A DNA stretch of 64,000 bases from Salivita marina (GCA_038144425.1 JAYQNS010000003.1:310001-374000); one strand, 5' to 3'. Numbered from the stretch's first letter, positions 26,406 through 35,472 are shown. A program made the numbers and translations. Notes: generated by a model from the letters alone, not told the origin.

Positions 26406-26820
26406 GCTTGCCCTCCTTTTTGTGCTGAGTTTCTAGCTTAAGGGATGAAAAGCCGGCCTGCTCTGCTAGCGCCAACAAGGCGAGAACCTCGCCATGGGTG
26501 GCCCCCTGATCCGCCGCCAAGCTGAGCTCGGACCTGCCCGCCGCGGCGGCCTGGCGGAGGGCCTCCAAGCGCGCGGACCTAGCTTCGGGTAGCGGCGTCC
26601 CCTGGAGGGCCGCCACCCCCTCCGCGGTAAGGCTTAGGCGCACGGCGCGCTCGGGCACGGCGCCCTGGGCGCTTACCGCAGGGCGCACGACGGTGATAGC
26701 CCCCGGGGGATCGGGGAAGCGCGTTGCCACCATAAAAAACACGAGGAGCAAAAAAAGCACATCCACAAGGGGCGCAAGCTCCAGGGCGGGGGCCTCGAGG
26801 CGCCGGCGGGGAAAGCTCAA
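26392..26820 (-). CDS. exbD: ExbD/TolR-family biopolymer transport protein
   Basis: 142 residues. One N-terminal membrane helix carries the essential Asp (APLVDVLFLLLVFFMV, Asp at about 20), followed by a periplasmic domain. It starts in the stop of exbB (ATGA). ExbB-ExbD use proton flow to power an envelope partner. No tonB gene is in the window, and at this locus in other gammaproteobacteria the pair accompanies LPS genes. Confidence 0.88.
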   Translation of the reverse strand: MSFPRRRLEAPALELAPLVDVLFLLLVFFMVATRFPDPPGAITVVRPAVSAQGAVPERAVRLSLTAEGVAALQGTPLPEARSARLEALRQAAAAGRSELSLAADQGATHGEVLALLALAEQAGFSSLKLETQHKKEGKRAQP

Positions 26821-27395
26821 GGGCCCGGCTCCGGCTGCAGCCAGGGCCCAAGACAGTGCTCCAGCGCGTTCATGAGCTTATCTACCCGCCGGGACAGCAA
26901 GCGATGGGCCATGAGCGTCGGGATCGCAATGGTCAATCCCGTAGCGGTGCTGATGAGGGCGGCACCGATACCCCCAGCCAGAATCGCTCCGGCGCCGCCC
27001 TCCAACGCATCGAGGGTGGAAAACACGTCGATCATTCCCAAGACCGTGCCCAGCATGCCGAGCAGGGGCGTGACCATGGCCAAGATTCCCAGCAGGGTGA
27101 GATAGCGCTCGAGGCCCTGGAGCTCCTGAGCTGACTGCTGCTCGAGGATCCCCTTGAAGCCGTTCCGGGAGCCCTGAGCCTGAGCCACGGCCAGTAAACG
27201 CCCTAGGGGGCTTGTCCCTAGAGTCTCCGGGGCCACCCCAGCTAGGGTTTCCGGCGTCAGCTCCCGTAGCGCCGCGGGCAACACCCGCTCGGAACGAAGG
27301 GCCAGAAGGCGCTCAAAAATCAGGGTGAGGGCCAGCACGGAGGCCAGCGCAAGGGGCACCATGGTGGGGCCACCGGCGAAAAGCCATTCAAGCAT
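26817..27395 (-). CDS. exbB: ExbB/TolQ/MotA-family proton channel protein
   Basis: 192 residues from the ATG at 27395. The open frame extends about 290 bp upstream, but that part lies inside the lactone oxidase gene in another frame and is not ExbB-like. Three membrane helices are visible, with the family signatures LTLLGILAMVTPLLGMLGTVLGM and AALISTATGLTIAIPTLMAH. Its start overlaps the upstream gene by 8 bp. Confidence 0.9.
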   Translation of the reverse strand: MLEWLFAGGPTMVPLALASVLALTLIFERLLALRSERVLPAALRELTPETLAGVAPETLGTSPLGRLLAVAQAQGSRNGFKGILEQQSAQELQGLERYLTLLGILAMVTPLLGMLGTVLGMIDVFSTLDALEGGAGAILAGGIGAALISTATGLTIAIPTLMAHRLLSRRVDKLMNALEHCLGPWLQPEPGP

Positions 27396-28568
27396 CCGAG
27401 GCGTCTCCAAAAATGGGGGCGAGGCCGGCGGTGAGGAAGCGGCCCTCCGGATCCCAGTGCTGACGAAGAGCGCGGAAGCGCTCGAGGTTTTCCCCATAGC
27501 AATCTTCGAAGGCGGCCCGATCGAGGGAGAAGCGCTTACCCCAGTGGGGCCGGCCGCCAAACGCTCGGAAGATCGGCTCAACGCGATCGAAGAGCGGCCC
27601 ATAGGGACGGCGGGCGTCCTGGTGCACGGAGATGGCCGCCACCCGCTGCCCCTGCGTTGGGGACAGCCAGCCTTGGTCCCCGGCAACGATGCGGTACTCC
27701 ACGGGCCAGGGTAGCTTTGGAAACTCCTTCAAAAGCGCGTGCCGGAGCTCGCGGAAGCAGGCCGGCCCGGCCTCGACGGGCACGGAGTATTCCATCTCAT
27801 TAAAGCGTGCGTCCCGATCGCTGGGGAAGATCTGCCAAGCCGGCCCCCAGCGCTCCCCCTCCCCCCCGAAGGGCAAGGGGTCGAGCTTTAGGGACCCCTC
27901 AAGAGGAATCTCCCGGAGCTGCTTAAAGATCGTTTCATCGCTGGCGGGAATCCACCAAAACTCACCATGGCGCTGGCTGCGAAAGCGCGCATGGCTCCCC
28001 TCAAAAGGGCCTCAAAGGGGACCTTGGCATTGCGCTCGGCGAGCCCGTAAGCCGGGCGCAAGCGAAGGGCAAGGGCCGTCACGACCCCTAAGAGGCCTAA
28101 GTGGATCCGGGTGCCATCCAAGATCTCGGGGCCGGTGAGCACGTGGATCCGCCCTTCCCCATCCACCAGACGCATGCCCGTGACCATGGCCGCAAGGGAC
28201 GGCAGGGACCAGCCCGTGCCATGGGTGCCCGTGGCCAGGGCGCCGGCGAGACTTTGGCAATCGATGTCGCCTTGATTCGCCAGCGCGAGGCCGTGGGCCG
28301 CGAGCTTCGGCCCAAGGTGCGCGAGGCGCTGCCCAGCGCCCAGCCAAAGCTGGCCATCTTCGAGGACAACGCCATCGAGCCCCTCCAGGGACCCGAGGGC
28401 ATCGCCGGCGCCCCAGAGGGGGGAAAAGCTATGGCCGGCCCCTACCACCCGGCGCACGCCCGAACTCTGGGACGCCGCCAGCCAACGCTGCACCGCCTGT
28501 TCGGAGGGCAGAGGAGTCAGCTCGGCTTCGGGAAACTGCTGGGCCCCGGACCAGTTCTCCCAGGCCAT
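27388..28568 (-). CDS. FAD-linked sugar-lactone oxidase (D-arabinono-1,4-lactone oxidase family), frameshifted
   Basis: The ATG at 28568 overlaps the preceding stop as TAATG. The N-terminal PCMH-type FAD domain shows VVGAGHSFSPL and ALATGTHGTGW, with the His of the GTHG loop. The C-terminal ALO domain has PHWGKRFSLD and DPEGRFLTAGL. The two halves are in different frames and meet at about 28003-28006 (a T4 run on the coding strand). One added T gives FEALFEGSHARFRSQ and a 393-residue protein of family length. The enzymes oxidise aldono-lactones or related alditols with O2 or an electron acceptor. The substrate here is unknown. Confidence 0.8.
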
Positions 28569-29731
28569 TACCAGGCCCCTCCCCGAGCGGCGATGGGCCA
28601 AGCTTCCACGATTTCCTCGGCGTCATTCTCAATCCAAAGCCAGTCGTAGAGATTCACCGTGGGATCGCAGTGGGAAACGCGGAGACGGAGCCGATCCCCG
28701 AGGGCCAGCGCACCCCCATCCCCAAAGCGCAGCACCCCGTGCTCATCCCCCGCAAAGAAATAGCGCGCCCCGGGAAGATCGAGCACCGCGGGTAGGGGAG
28801 ACGGCCAGAGGCTCTTAAGCCCCGCGTCCACCGTAATGGCCCCTTCCCGGGGCTGGCTGATCGCCGTGCTATGCACCGTAAGGGCGGTTTCAAAGCTGTC
28901 CAGAAGCGTTCCCTCGGGGCCCTCGAGCACTCCATATTCTTGATCCATGAAAGCGTAGGAACCGCACTGGAGGTCGGTATAGAGCCCCGCGGGTCCATCG
29001 TAGAAAACGCTGCCCGTGCCGCCGCCGGTGAAGATGGGAACGGGAATGCCCTTCGCTTTCGTAGCCGCGACCACCGCCCGAGCCGCCTCGTGATGAGCCT
29101 CGCAGGCCGCCCGCCGTTCCCCAGCCTCCGCGATGTGCTGTACCTGGCCCGCATAATGCTGGAAGCCCTGAAAGGCGAGACTCTGCGCCTTGACCACGGC
29201 CTCTACCCGGGCCAGGGCCTCGGGTCCCGGGGCGACGCCGGTGCGCCCCATGGCCGGATCAAGATCCACCAGTACGGGCATGACGACGCCGGCCTCAGCC
29301 GCACGCTGAGCCAGGGCCTCGATCCCGACAAAGCTGTCCACCACGAGCGTAAGATCGGCGCCGCCCGCGCGGAGCGCGATCATGCGATCTAACGCTTGGG
29401 GGGCCAGCACCGGAGAGGTTACGAGCAGGGGCCCCACCCCGGCCTGGGCCATCACCTCCGCCTCCCGGGGCTTCGCCACGCAGAGCCCAAGGGCGCCGGC
29501 GGCCCGCTGACGCCTCGCCACCTCCGGGCACTTGTGCATTTTCCCGTGGGGCCGCAGGCCGAGACCGTAGCCAGACACCAGGGACTGCATGGCAGTCAGA
29601 TTGCGCTCAAAGGCGGTGCGCTGAAGCACGAGCGCTGGCGTGGGGAGGGCGGCCCGGGGTAGAGGCTGCTCAAGCACCACCGGGGCATGGGGCCCGTAGT
29701 GCTGCAGGAGCTCAGGAACGCCGTTGGCCAT
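28568..29731 (-). CDS. D-threonine aldolase / D-serine dehydratase-like PLP enzyme
   Basis: 387 residues from the ATG at 29731, preceded by AGGGAGGA. The alanine-racemase-type TIM barrel starts LPTPALVL. The PLP Lys lies in RPHGKMHKCP, the phosphate-binding loop is FTGGGTGSVF, and the C-terminal metal site is SHCDPTVNLYDW (His, Cys/Asp). Family members cleave D-3-hydroxy amino acids or dehydrate D-serine. It is the first gene of the seven-gene minus-strand operon ending in the UGSC selenoprotein. Confidence 0.83.
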   Translation of the reverse strand: MANGVPELLQHYGPHAPVVLEQPLPRAALPTPALVLQRTAFERNLTAMQSLVSGYGLGLRPHGKMHKCPEVARRQRAAGALGLCVAKPREAEVMAQAGVGPLLVTSPVLAPQALDRMIALRAGGADLTLVVDSFVGIEALAQRAAEAGVVMPVLVDLDPAMGRTGVAPGPEALARVEAVVKAQSLAFQGFQHYAGQVQHIAEAGERRAACEAHHEAARAVVAATKAKGIPVPIFTGGGTGSVFYDGPAGLYTDLQCGSYAFMDQEYGVLEGPEGTLLDSFETALTVHSTAISQPREGAITVDAGLKSLWPSPLPAVLDLPGARYFFAGDEHGVLRFGDGGALALGDRLRLRVSHCDPTVNLYDWLWIENDAEEIVEAWPIAARGGAW

Positions 29732-29838
29732 GGAGTCCTCCCTATCGCCCTCCAAGGCTGGAGCACCTTGGCGCGGCAATTGCTAATCACTTTTATCACA
29801 GGGTGGGATCAGGATCCCCACGGAGAGAGTGCCAAGAC

Positions 29839-31032
29839 ATGGAAAGGGACGCCACCAAAAGCCTGTTCCAGAACCCCCTGGGCCAGAGTCTCCAGCCCAT
29901 GCTCGAGGACGACGGCGCGGGGCTGAGCCTCCTTCACCGGGGGCAGCGCCTTCGCAGCCGCTTTGCTCCCCTCCTCTCCCGGGCGCATGGGCGCCCCGTA
30001 GCCTACCGGGCAACGGTGCTCAGCGACGCCGGGACGGCAGCCTTCGCGGAGGACGGGGCCGATCTCACGCTGACGGCTGCCGTGACCACGCTACACATGC
30101 GGCAATTTCAGGCGGCCCATAAGGGCGCTGGCGCCTGGCTGGTGTTGCCCGTGCCAAGCCCAGCGCTCGAGGACGCATCACTCTGGCCTCCCGTGCCTCA
30201 GGACCTCTTTGCGAGCGACGGTTTTAATCCCGCCGAGGTGATGCTCAGCGTGGCGGCCGACAGCGCTCCGGTAGCGGTGCTCACCGACTTCGCCCAATAC
30301 CATCGAGCCCTCGGCTTTACCGTGGAACTTCGGGGGCTTTCTCCCCAGCGGGGCGATCTTGCCCTGCTTTGGGCCGGGTCGCCGGAGCTCGTGACCCTTG
30401 ACGCCGCATTTCTCCCCACGGCCGAGGGCTCGCCTCGAAAGCTGGGGCAGCTCCGGGCACTGATCACGCTTTTGCACGAAAGTGGTGCAATGGTGGCGCT
30501 GGAGGGCCTCGCCCAGCCAGAGGCGCTCCGCTGGGCCCTGGATACCCCGGTGGACCTTGTGAGCGGCCCCGCCGTCTGGCCCTGGGCGCCGCCCGCGCCA
30601 ACGGCGATGGGAAACACGCTTGCTGGGCCTGCGGCCCTTCCGGCCTTTGAACAGGCCTTGGCAGCCCTGCGCACCAGCGAACCGCTGGAAACGGCCTGCG
30701 CCACCCTGCTTTACGAAGCCGGGGTACTGCGGTGCTACGTATTGAACGACCAGGGCGAGCAGCTGACGGAAAACCTCTCCCCGGCAGGCACACGCAGCGA
30801 TCCACGCTATTGGCCCCTGGCCCAGGCCGAGAGAGCAAGCTGGGCCCACCGCCCTTACTTCCGCCAGGCCCTCGCCCATCCGGGCGCCCTGTTGGTGAGC
30901 GATCCCTACTTCTCCTTACCCGATGGCGGCCCCTGCCAGACCCTGTCGGCGAGTTTTCTATGCGATGGACAGCGCCAAGTGCTGTGCTGTGACCTGGAGC
31001 TGCCCCGGCCACCGAGCGGGCTTCGGCCCTAG
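29839..31032 (+). CDS. Degenerate EAL-domain protein with C-terminal cache/PAS-like domain
   Basis: 397 residues from the ATG at 29839 (GGAGAGAG about 11 bp upstream). Residues about 15-265 follow the EAL fold, but the key motif reads YRATVL (Arg-Ala-Thr at 57-59) where active phosphodiesterases have EAL. A late EG motif (VALEGL) survives. Residues about 270-397 (CYVLNDQGEQL, RPYFRQAL, DPYFSLPDG) resemble the sensor domain found after EAL in YkuI-like proteins. It probably senses or binds rather than cleaving c-di-GMP; that is inference. It is monocistronic, divergent from the D-threonine aldolase operon. Confidence 0.7.
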   Translation: MERDATKSLFQNPLGQSLQPMLEDDGAGLSLLHRGQRLRSRFAPLLSRAHGRPVAYRATVLSDAGTAAFAEDGADLTLTAAVTTLHMRQFQAAHKGAGAWLVLPVPSPALEDASLWPPVPQDLFASDGFNPAEVMLSVAADSAPVAVLTDFAQYHRALGFTVELRGLSPQRGDLALLWAGSPELVTLDAAFLPTAEGSPRKLGQLRALITLLHESGAMVALEGLAQPEALRWALDTPVDLVSGPAVWPWAPPAPTAMGNTLAGPAALPAFEQALAALRTSEPLETACATLLYEAGVLRCYVLNDQGEQLTENLSPAGTRSDPRYWPLAQAERASWAHRPYFRQALAHPGALLVSDPYFSLPDGGPCQTLSASFLCDGQRQVLCCDLELPRPPSGLRP

Positions 31033-31058
31033 GGGCGAAGCACGCCTTTCGAGCAGAG

Positions 31059-31889
31059 CTAGGCGTCCTTAAAGAAGGTGTCGTAGCAGTGGTTAGTGGC
31101 TTCCATGAAGCCCGGCACGGAGCCGCAGTCGAAACGCCGGCCCTTGAATTTGTAGGCCATGACACAGCCCTGCTCCGCCTGAGCGCGAAGCGCATCGGTC
31201 AGCTGGATTTCCCCGTTTTTACCGGCCTCCGTGCTCTCGATGAGGCCGAAGATATCGGGCGTCAGCAGATAGCGCCCGATCACAGCGAGATTGGAGGGCG
31301 CCTGGGCCGGGTCGGGCTTCTCCACCATGTCCGTGACCCGAATCAGATCATCGCTGATGGCCTCCCCAGCAATCACGCCGTAGGCGCCGATCTCCTCTTG
31401 GGGAACCTCCATCACGGCCACGATGGAGCAGCGGAACTGGGCGTGGAGCCTGGCCATCTGTGCTAGCACCCCATCCCCGCCAGGGTTCAAACAGAGATCG
31501 TCCGCCAGCACCACCCCAAAGGGCTCATCGCCGACCAGGCGGCGGCTGACGAGAATGGCATGACCAAGACCCTTCATTTCATTCTGCCGGGTATAGCTAA
31601 AGCTGGCCTGCTCCATGAGGGTGCGAATGCCCCCCAGCGCGGCCTCCTTCCCCGAGCCCGCGATCTGGGTCTCCAGTTCAAAGCTCACATCAAAGTGATC
31701 TTCAATGGCGCGCTTCCCTCTCCCGGTCACAAAGCAAATATCCCGCATGCCCGCTTCCACCGCCTCTTCGACGCCGTACTGAACGAGCGGCTTGTTCACG
31801 ATGGGAAGCATTTCCTTCGGCATGGCCTTCGTGGCCGGAAGGAAGCGGGTGCCGTAGCCGGCCACGGGAAAAACGCACTTGGTAACCAC
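31059..31889 (-). CDS. galU: UTP-glucose-1-phosphate uridylyltransferase
   Basis: 276 residues. The nucleotidyltransferase start is FPVAGYGTRFLPATKAMPKEMLPI, read with the G-x-G-T-R and Lys of the family. EEAVEAG, VEKPDPAQAPSNLA and GGDGVLAQMA follow. It makes UDP-glucose for LPS and exopolysaccharide. It is monocistronic and convergent with the EAL gene. Confidence 0.95.
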   Translation of the reverse strand: MVTKCVFPVAGYGTRFLPATKAMPKEMLPIVNKPLVQYGVEEAVEAGMRDICFVTGRGKRAIEDHFDVSFELETQIAGSGKEAALGGIRTLMEQASFSYTRQNEMKGLGHAILVSRRLVGDEPFGVVLADDLCLNPGGDGVLAQMARLHAQFRCSIVAVMEVPQEEIGAYGVIAGEAISDDLIRVTDMVEKPDPAQAPSNLAVIGRYLLTPDIFGLIESTEAGKNGEIQLTDALRAQAEQGCVMAYKFKGRRFDCGSVPGFMEATNHCYDTFFKDA

Positions 31890-32064
31890 AGACTCACCTC
31901 AGCACAAAAAATGTCCAAACATTGCAGCATGATCCGTGCCGGCCCGCTACCGCACGACCGTGACCAAAAGCCGCGCCGATATTCCGGGAGAAGTACGCGA
32001 AGCGTTTACGAGGGGCATGGGTGCGGCAGTGCTAGGAGGCGTCTTCGAGAGCTCAGAAGGAGGT

Positions 32065-32328
32065 TTAGAAGGAAACACCGCGAGACCGACCTTCTTCCGC
32101 GCCCAACATGCAGCGCAGGTGTTCGCAGATCTGCCGACCCACGACGTCTCGGTGCTGGGCCCGGCGAATGCGCTTCGCCGCCGCCATCGCACGCCGGTAG
32201 TGGGTGCCCGCGGCTAAGGCTCCCGCTCGGTTCTCGGCCTTAAGCTCCGCAGGTTTCGCGGCTCGCCCCGAGCGCTGAGGGGCCGCCTTGGAGAGGGTTT
32301 CCTGGGCAAAAAGATCGAAAGTGATCAT
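32065..32328 (-). CDS. Small basic protein of unknown function behind a LexA-type operator
   Basis: 87 residues from the ATG at 32328 with GGAGG at ideal spacing. It starts MITFDLFAQETLSKAAPQRS and has many Arg and Ala. The middle (RRAMAAAKRIRRAQHRDVVG) looks helical and nucleic-acid-binding; two Cys lie near the end. I do not recognise it. Its promoter region carries a CTG-N10-CAG operator, so it may be DNA-damage inducible. A plus-strand frame overlaps most of it but lacks a ribosome site and any family feature. Confidence 0.6.
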   Translation of the reverse strand: MITFDLFAQETLSKAAPQRSGRAAKPAELKAENRAGALAAGTHYRRAMAAAKRIRRAQHRDVVGRQICEHLRCMLGAEEGRSRGVSF

Positions 32329-32350
32329 AGCTGCGCCTCCGGAAATTAAC

Positions 32351-32390
32351 TGGACAGGCATACAGTACTCAAACACTGTATGCCTGTCCA
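32351..32390 (-). promoter_or_regulatory. LexA-type box within a perfect 16-bp inverted repeat
   Basis: Arms 32351-32366 and 32375-32390 are exact inverted copies with an 8-base spacer. Read on the minus strand, the arm nearer the gene forms TACTGTAT-N8-CAGTT, i.e. CTG-N10-CAG with the TACTGTAT half of the LexA consensus intact. The second arm gives GTG-N10-CAG. A TTGAGT (32367-32372) lies 17 bp before TTAATT, so the box would cover the promoter spacer. The same palindrome starts 13 bp after the clpB stop and could also end clpB mRNA. Confidence 0.65.
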
Positions 32391-32403
32391 CCCCTAGCGC
32401 AGC

Positions 32404-35022
32404 TTAATTTTCTACCGTGCGCCCCGTCGCCCCCGCGAGGGCAGCAGCGGCAAAGACGAGCCGCTCTCCGTCCTCCGCCAGGCCTACGGTGATGTGATCT
32501 CCCGGGGCGAAGGCCCCCGCAAGGAGCTTCTCCGCCAGGGGGTTCTCCACCAGGCGCTGGATGGCCCGGCGCAGGGGCCGCGCCCCGTAGACCGGGTCGT
32601 AGCCCGCCTCGGCGATGAGACGGAGGGCGCCATCGTCGAAGGTGAGGCGCATGCCCTGCTCTTCGAGACGCTGGCGAAGGTTCGCCAACTGAAGCTCGGC
32701 GATGGCGCCGATGGCCGAAGCCTCGAGGGGCCGGAACACCACCGTATCGTCGATGCGATTCAGGAATTCCGGGCGGAAGTGGTTCGAGACCACGTTCATC
32801 ACCGCGGTCTTCATGGCATCCACGCGCCCGTCCCCGGCCATGCTCTGAATCAGATCCGAGCCCAGGTTCGACGTCATCACCAGCACCGTGTTGCGGAAGT
32901 CCACGGTGCGGCCATGGCCGTCCGTGAGCCGGCCATCATCAAGGACCTGGAGGAGCACGTTAAAGACGTCGCTGTGGGCCTTTTCCACCTCGTCCAAGAG
33001 AATTAGGGAGTACGGTCGGCGCCGCACCGCCTCCGTCAGATAGCCGCCGGCCTCATAGCCCACGTACCCCGGGGGCGCGCCGATGAGTCGGGCCACGGAG
33101 TGCTTCTCCATAAACTCGGACATATCGACGCGGATCAGCGCCGCCGGGGAGTCGAAGAGCACGTCCGCCAGGGCCTTACAGAGCTCGGTCTTCCCTACCC
33201 CTGTGGGACCTAGGAAGAGAAACGATCCGTTAGGCCGCGCGGGGTCCGCAAGGCCCGCCCGGGCCCGGCGTACGGCGTTGGCCACGGCGGCCACCGCTTC
33301 TTCCTGGCCGATGACCCGCGCCTGCAGGGCCCCCTCTAGGTCAAGGAGCTTTTCCCGCTCCCCCGAGAGGAGCTTGGAGACGGGCACGCCGGTCCATTTC
33401 GCCACCACCTCGGCGATCTCCTCCTCCGCCACCTGGTTCCGCACCAGTTGATGATCGCTCTGCTCCTGAGCTTCCGCCTCCAGCAACGCCTTCTCCAGGG
33501 CGGGAATTTCTCCGTACTGAAGTTCGGACATGCGGGTGAGATCTCCGGCGCGGCGGGCGGCCTCGAGTTCGCTCCGGGCGGCGTCGAGGTTTTCCTTGAT
33601 CTGGGTGGCGCCGCTCCGGGCCGCCTTCTCCTCGGTCCAACGGGCGTCGAGCTCGGCATACTCGCGATCGAGGGTGGCAATCTCCCCCTCGAGGGCCTCA
33701 AGGCGCTTCCTGGAGGCCTCGTCCGTCTCCCGGGACAGGGCTTCCCGCTCGATCTTCAGCTGAATGAGGCGCCGCTCGAGCTTGTCCATGACCTCAGGCT
33801 TGGAGTCGATCTCCATGCGGATACGGCTCGCCGCCTCATCGATGAGGTCGATGGCTTTATCGGGCAGCTGGCGATCGGTGATGTAGCGGTGGGACAGCTT
33901 CGCCGCCGCCACCAGCGCCGGATCGCTGATCGTGACTCCGTGGTGGATCTCGTAGCGCTCCTTCAGGCCGCGAAGGATGGCGATGGTGTCCTCCACGGAG
34001 GGCTGATCCACCTGCACCTTCTGGAACCGGCGCTCGAGGGCCGCATCCTTTTCGATGTACTGGCGGTATTCATCGAGCGTGGTAGCGCCCACGCAGTGGA
34101 GCTCGCCTCGGGCAAGGGCGGGCTTCAACATGTTCCCCGCGTCCATGGCGCCGTCGGCCTTCCCAGCGCCCACCATGGTGTGGAGCTCATCAATGAAGAG
34201 AATGACCTGCCCCTCTTCCTTGGCCAGGCCCTGAAGGACGCTCTTTAGGCGCTCTTCGAATTCCCCGCGAAACTTTGCCCCCGCGATAAGCGCGCCCAGA
34301 TCGAGGGAGAGCACGCGCTTGCCCCGAAGCCCTTCCGGGACTTCCTTGTTCACAATGCGCTGCGCAAGCCCTTCGATGATCGCGGTTTTTCCCACCCCCG
34401 GCTCACCAATGAGCACGGGGTTGTTCTTGGTGCGGCGCTGGAGCACCTGAATGGTGCGGCGGATTTCGTCGTCCCGGCCAATGACCGGGTCGAGCTTACC
34501 CGCCTCCGCCCGCTCCGTGAGGTCGATAGTGAAGCGCTCAAGGGCTTGCCGCCCCTCCTCTGCATCAGCGCTCGAGAGGTTTTCCCCGCCCCGCAGCGCA
34601 TCGATAGCGCTTTGGAGGTTTTCCGCCGTGGCCCCCGCGACGCGCAGCGGCGCGGCCGTTTCGCCCCCGAGTTCCAGGGCCGCGAGGGCCACGAGCTCGG
34701 AGCTAATGAACTCATCCCCGCGCTTCTGCGCCCCCCGATCGGCAAGGTTTAAAAGGCGCACGAAGGTAGGGGAAGGCTGGGCCTCCCCCGTAGGGGTCTT
34801 TAATTTGGGCAGCTGGGACAAGGCGTCTTGGTAGCCTCGCAACGCCCTTTGACTATCGACCCCAGCGCTTTTCAGAAACTGTCTAAAATCCCCAGCCTTA
34901 TCCTGAAGCATGGCCACCAGGAGGTGGGGTGGGGCCAGTTCGCTGTGATCCTGGCCCAGGGCTAGGGATTGGGCCTCCCCTAGGGCGGCTTGAAGTCGGT
35001 TGGTTAAGCGGTCCATTCGCAC
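32404..35022 (-). CDS. clpB: ATP-dependent disaggregase ClpB
   Basis: 872 residues from a GTG at 35022 giving MRMDRLTNRLQAALGEAQ, which matches the family. AGGGA lies 6 bp upstream, and longer in-frame starts would add non-family residues. The order is N-domain, first AAA+ (GEPGVGKTA), coiled-coil middle domain (about 400-530) and second AAA+ (GPTGVGKTE), ending in the usual C-domain. It rescues aggregated proteins with DnaK. It is expressed from a sigma-32-type promoter. Confidence 0.97.
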   Translation of the reverse strand: MRMDRLTNRLQAALGEAQSLALGQDHSELAPPHLLVAMLQDKAGDFRQFLKSAGVDSQRALRGYQDALSQLPKLKTPTGEAQPSPTFVRLLNLADRGAQKRGDEFISSELVALAALELGGETAAPLRVAGATAENLQSAIDALRGGENLSSADAEEGRQALERFTIDLTERAEAGKLDPVIGRDDEIRRTIQVLQRRTKNNPVLIGEPGVGKTAIIEGLAQRIVNKEVPEGLRGKRVLSLDLGALIAGAKFRGEFEERLKSVLQGLAKEEGQVILFIDELHTMVGAGKADGAMDAGNMLKPALARGELHCVGATTLDEYRQYIEKDAALERRFQKVQVDQPSVEDTIAILRGLKERYEIHHGVTISDPALVAAAKLSHRYITDRQLPDKAIDLIDEAASRIRMEIDSKPEVMDKLERRLIQLKIEREALSRETDEASRKRLEALEGEIATLDREYAELDARWTEEKAARSGATQIKENLDAARSELEAARRAGDLTRMSELQYGEIPALEKALLEAEAQEQSDHQLVRNQVAEEEIAEVVAKWTGVPVSKLLSGEREKLLDLEGALQARVIGQEEAVAAVANAVRRARAGLADPARPNGSFLFLGPTGVGKTELCKALADVLFDSPAALIRVDMSEFMEKHSVARLIGAPPGYVGYEAGGYLTEAVRRRPYSLILLDEVEKAHSDVFNVLLQVLDDGRLTDGHGRTVDFRNTVLVMTSNLGSDLIQSMAGDGRVDAMKTAVMNVVSNHFRPEFLNRIDDTVVFRPLEASAIGAIAELQLANLRQRLEEQGMRLTFDDGALRLIAEAGYDPVYGARPLRRAIQRLVENPLAEKLLAGAFAPGDHITVGLAEDGERLVFAAAALAGATGRTVEN

Positions 35023-35072
35023 GGCCATTCCCTCACATACACCGGCAGCCAAGCGCTGCGCTGATGGTTATA

Positions 35073-35101
35073 AAATTGGGGGCCGGACGCGCCTTTTCAA
35101 G
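35073..35101 (-). promoter_or_regulatory. Sigma-32 (heat-shock) promoter for clpB
   Basis: On the minus strand an exact CTTGAAA (35101-35095) is followed after 13 bases by CCCCAATTT (35081-35073), matching the heat-shock consensus CTTGAAA-N13/14-CCCCATnT. The clpB GTG is 50 bp downstream. It lies between the 72-residue gene and clpB. Confidence 0.85.
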
Positions 35102-35110
35102 GCTTTGAGC

Positions 35111-35329
35111 CTAGGGGCGCATAAAGGGAAGGTCCGTATCCCCGCCCATGTGTTCGAGCTCAAACTCAAATTCGCTGCGAATATCGGCAACGCTGTGATG
35201 CTGCTGATAGGTAGCCAGGAGCTCCTGCAGGAAGGCCTTAAGCAGCCGGGGCGCTTCGATGTCTGCGGCTTCCGCTTCGCCTAGGGCCTGGGCCAGGGAG
35301 GCCTTTGCAATGCTGTAGGGACTTGTCAT
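35111..35329 (-). CDS. Small conserved-looking protein of unknown function
   Basis: 72 residues, ATG at 35329 with TTGGAGA upstream. It starts MTSPYSIAKASLAQALGEAE and is acidic and helical (two amphipathic helices predicted by eye, about 5-20 and 25-45), ending GGDTDLPFMRP. It lies just upstream of the clpB heat-shock promoter but has its own start signals. No family is recognised. Confidence 0.55.
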   Translation of the reverse strand: MTSPYSIAKASLAQALGEAEAADIEAPRLLKAFLQELLATYQQHHSVADIRSEFEFELEHMGGDTDLPFMRP

Positions 35330-35472
35330 GAGGAGATCTCCAAGAAAAACCTGACTCTAGAGCCAAAGGGCGGCGTGACGAAATGACCCGCATCAAGGTC
35401 CCGCCATCTCTTTGTATCTCACCGGGGGCTGGGTAGACTCCGCCTCGGGCGCAACGCAGGAGAAGCTCAGCC

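Noticed and set aside
31936..32217. 93-codon plus-strand frame between galU and clpB
   Set aside because: No ribosome site, no recognisable sequence, and it overlaps the minus-strand gene that has GGAGG and an operator.
33448..34248. 266-codon plus-strand frame opposite clpB
   Set aside because: Antisense shadow of the AAA+ and middle domains.
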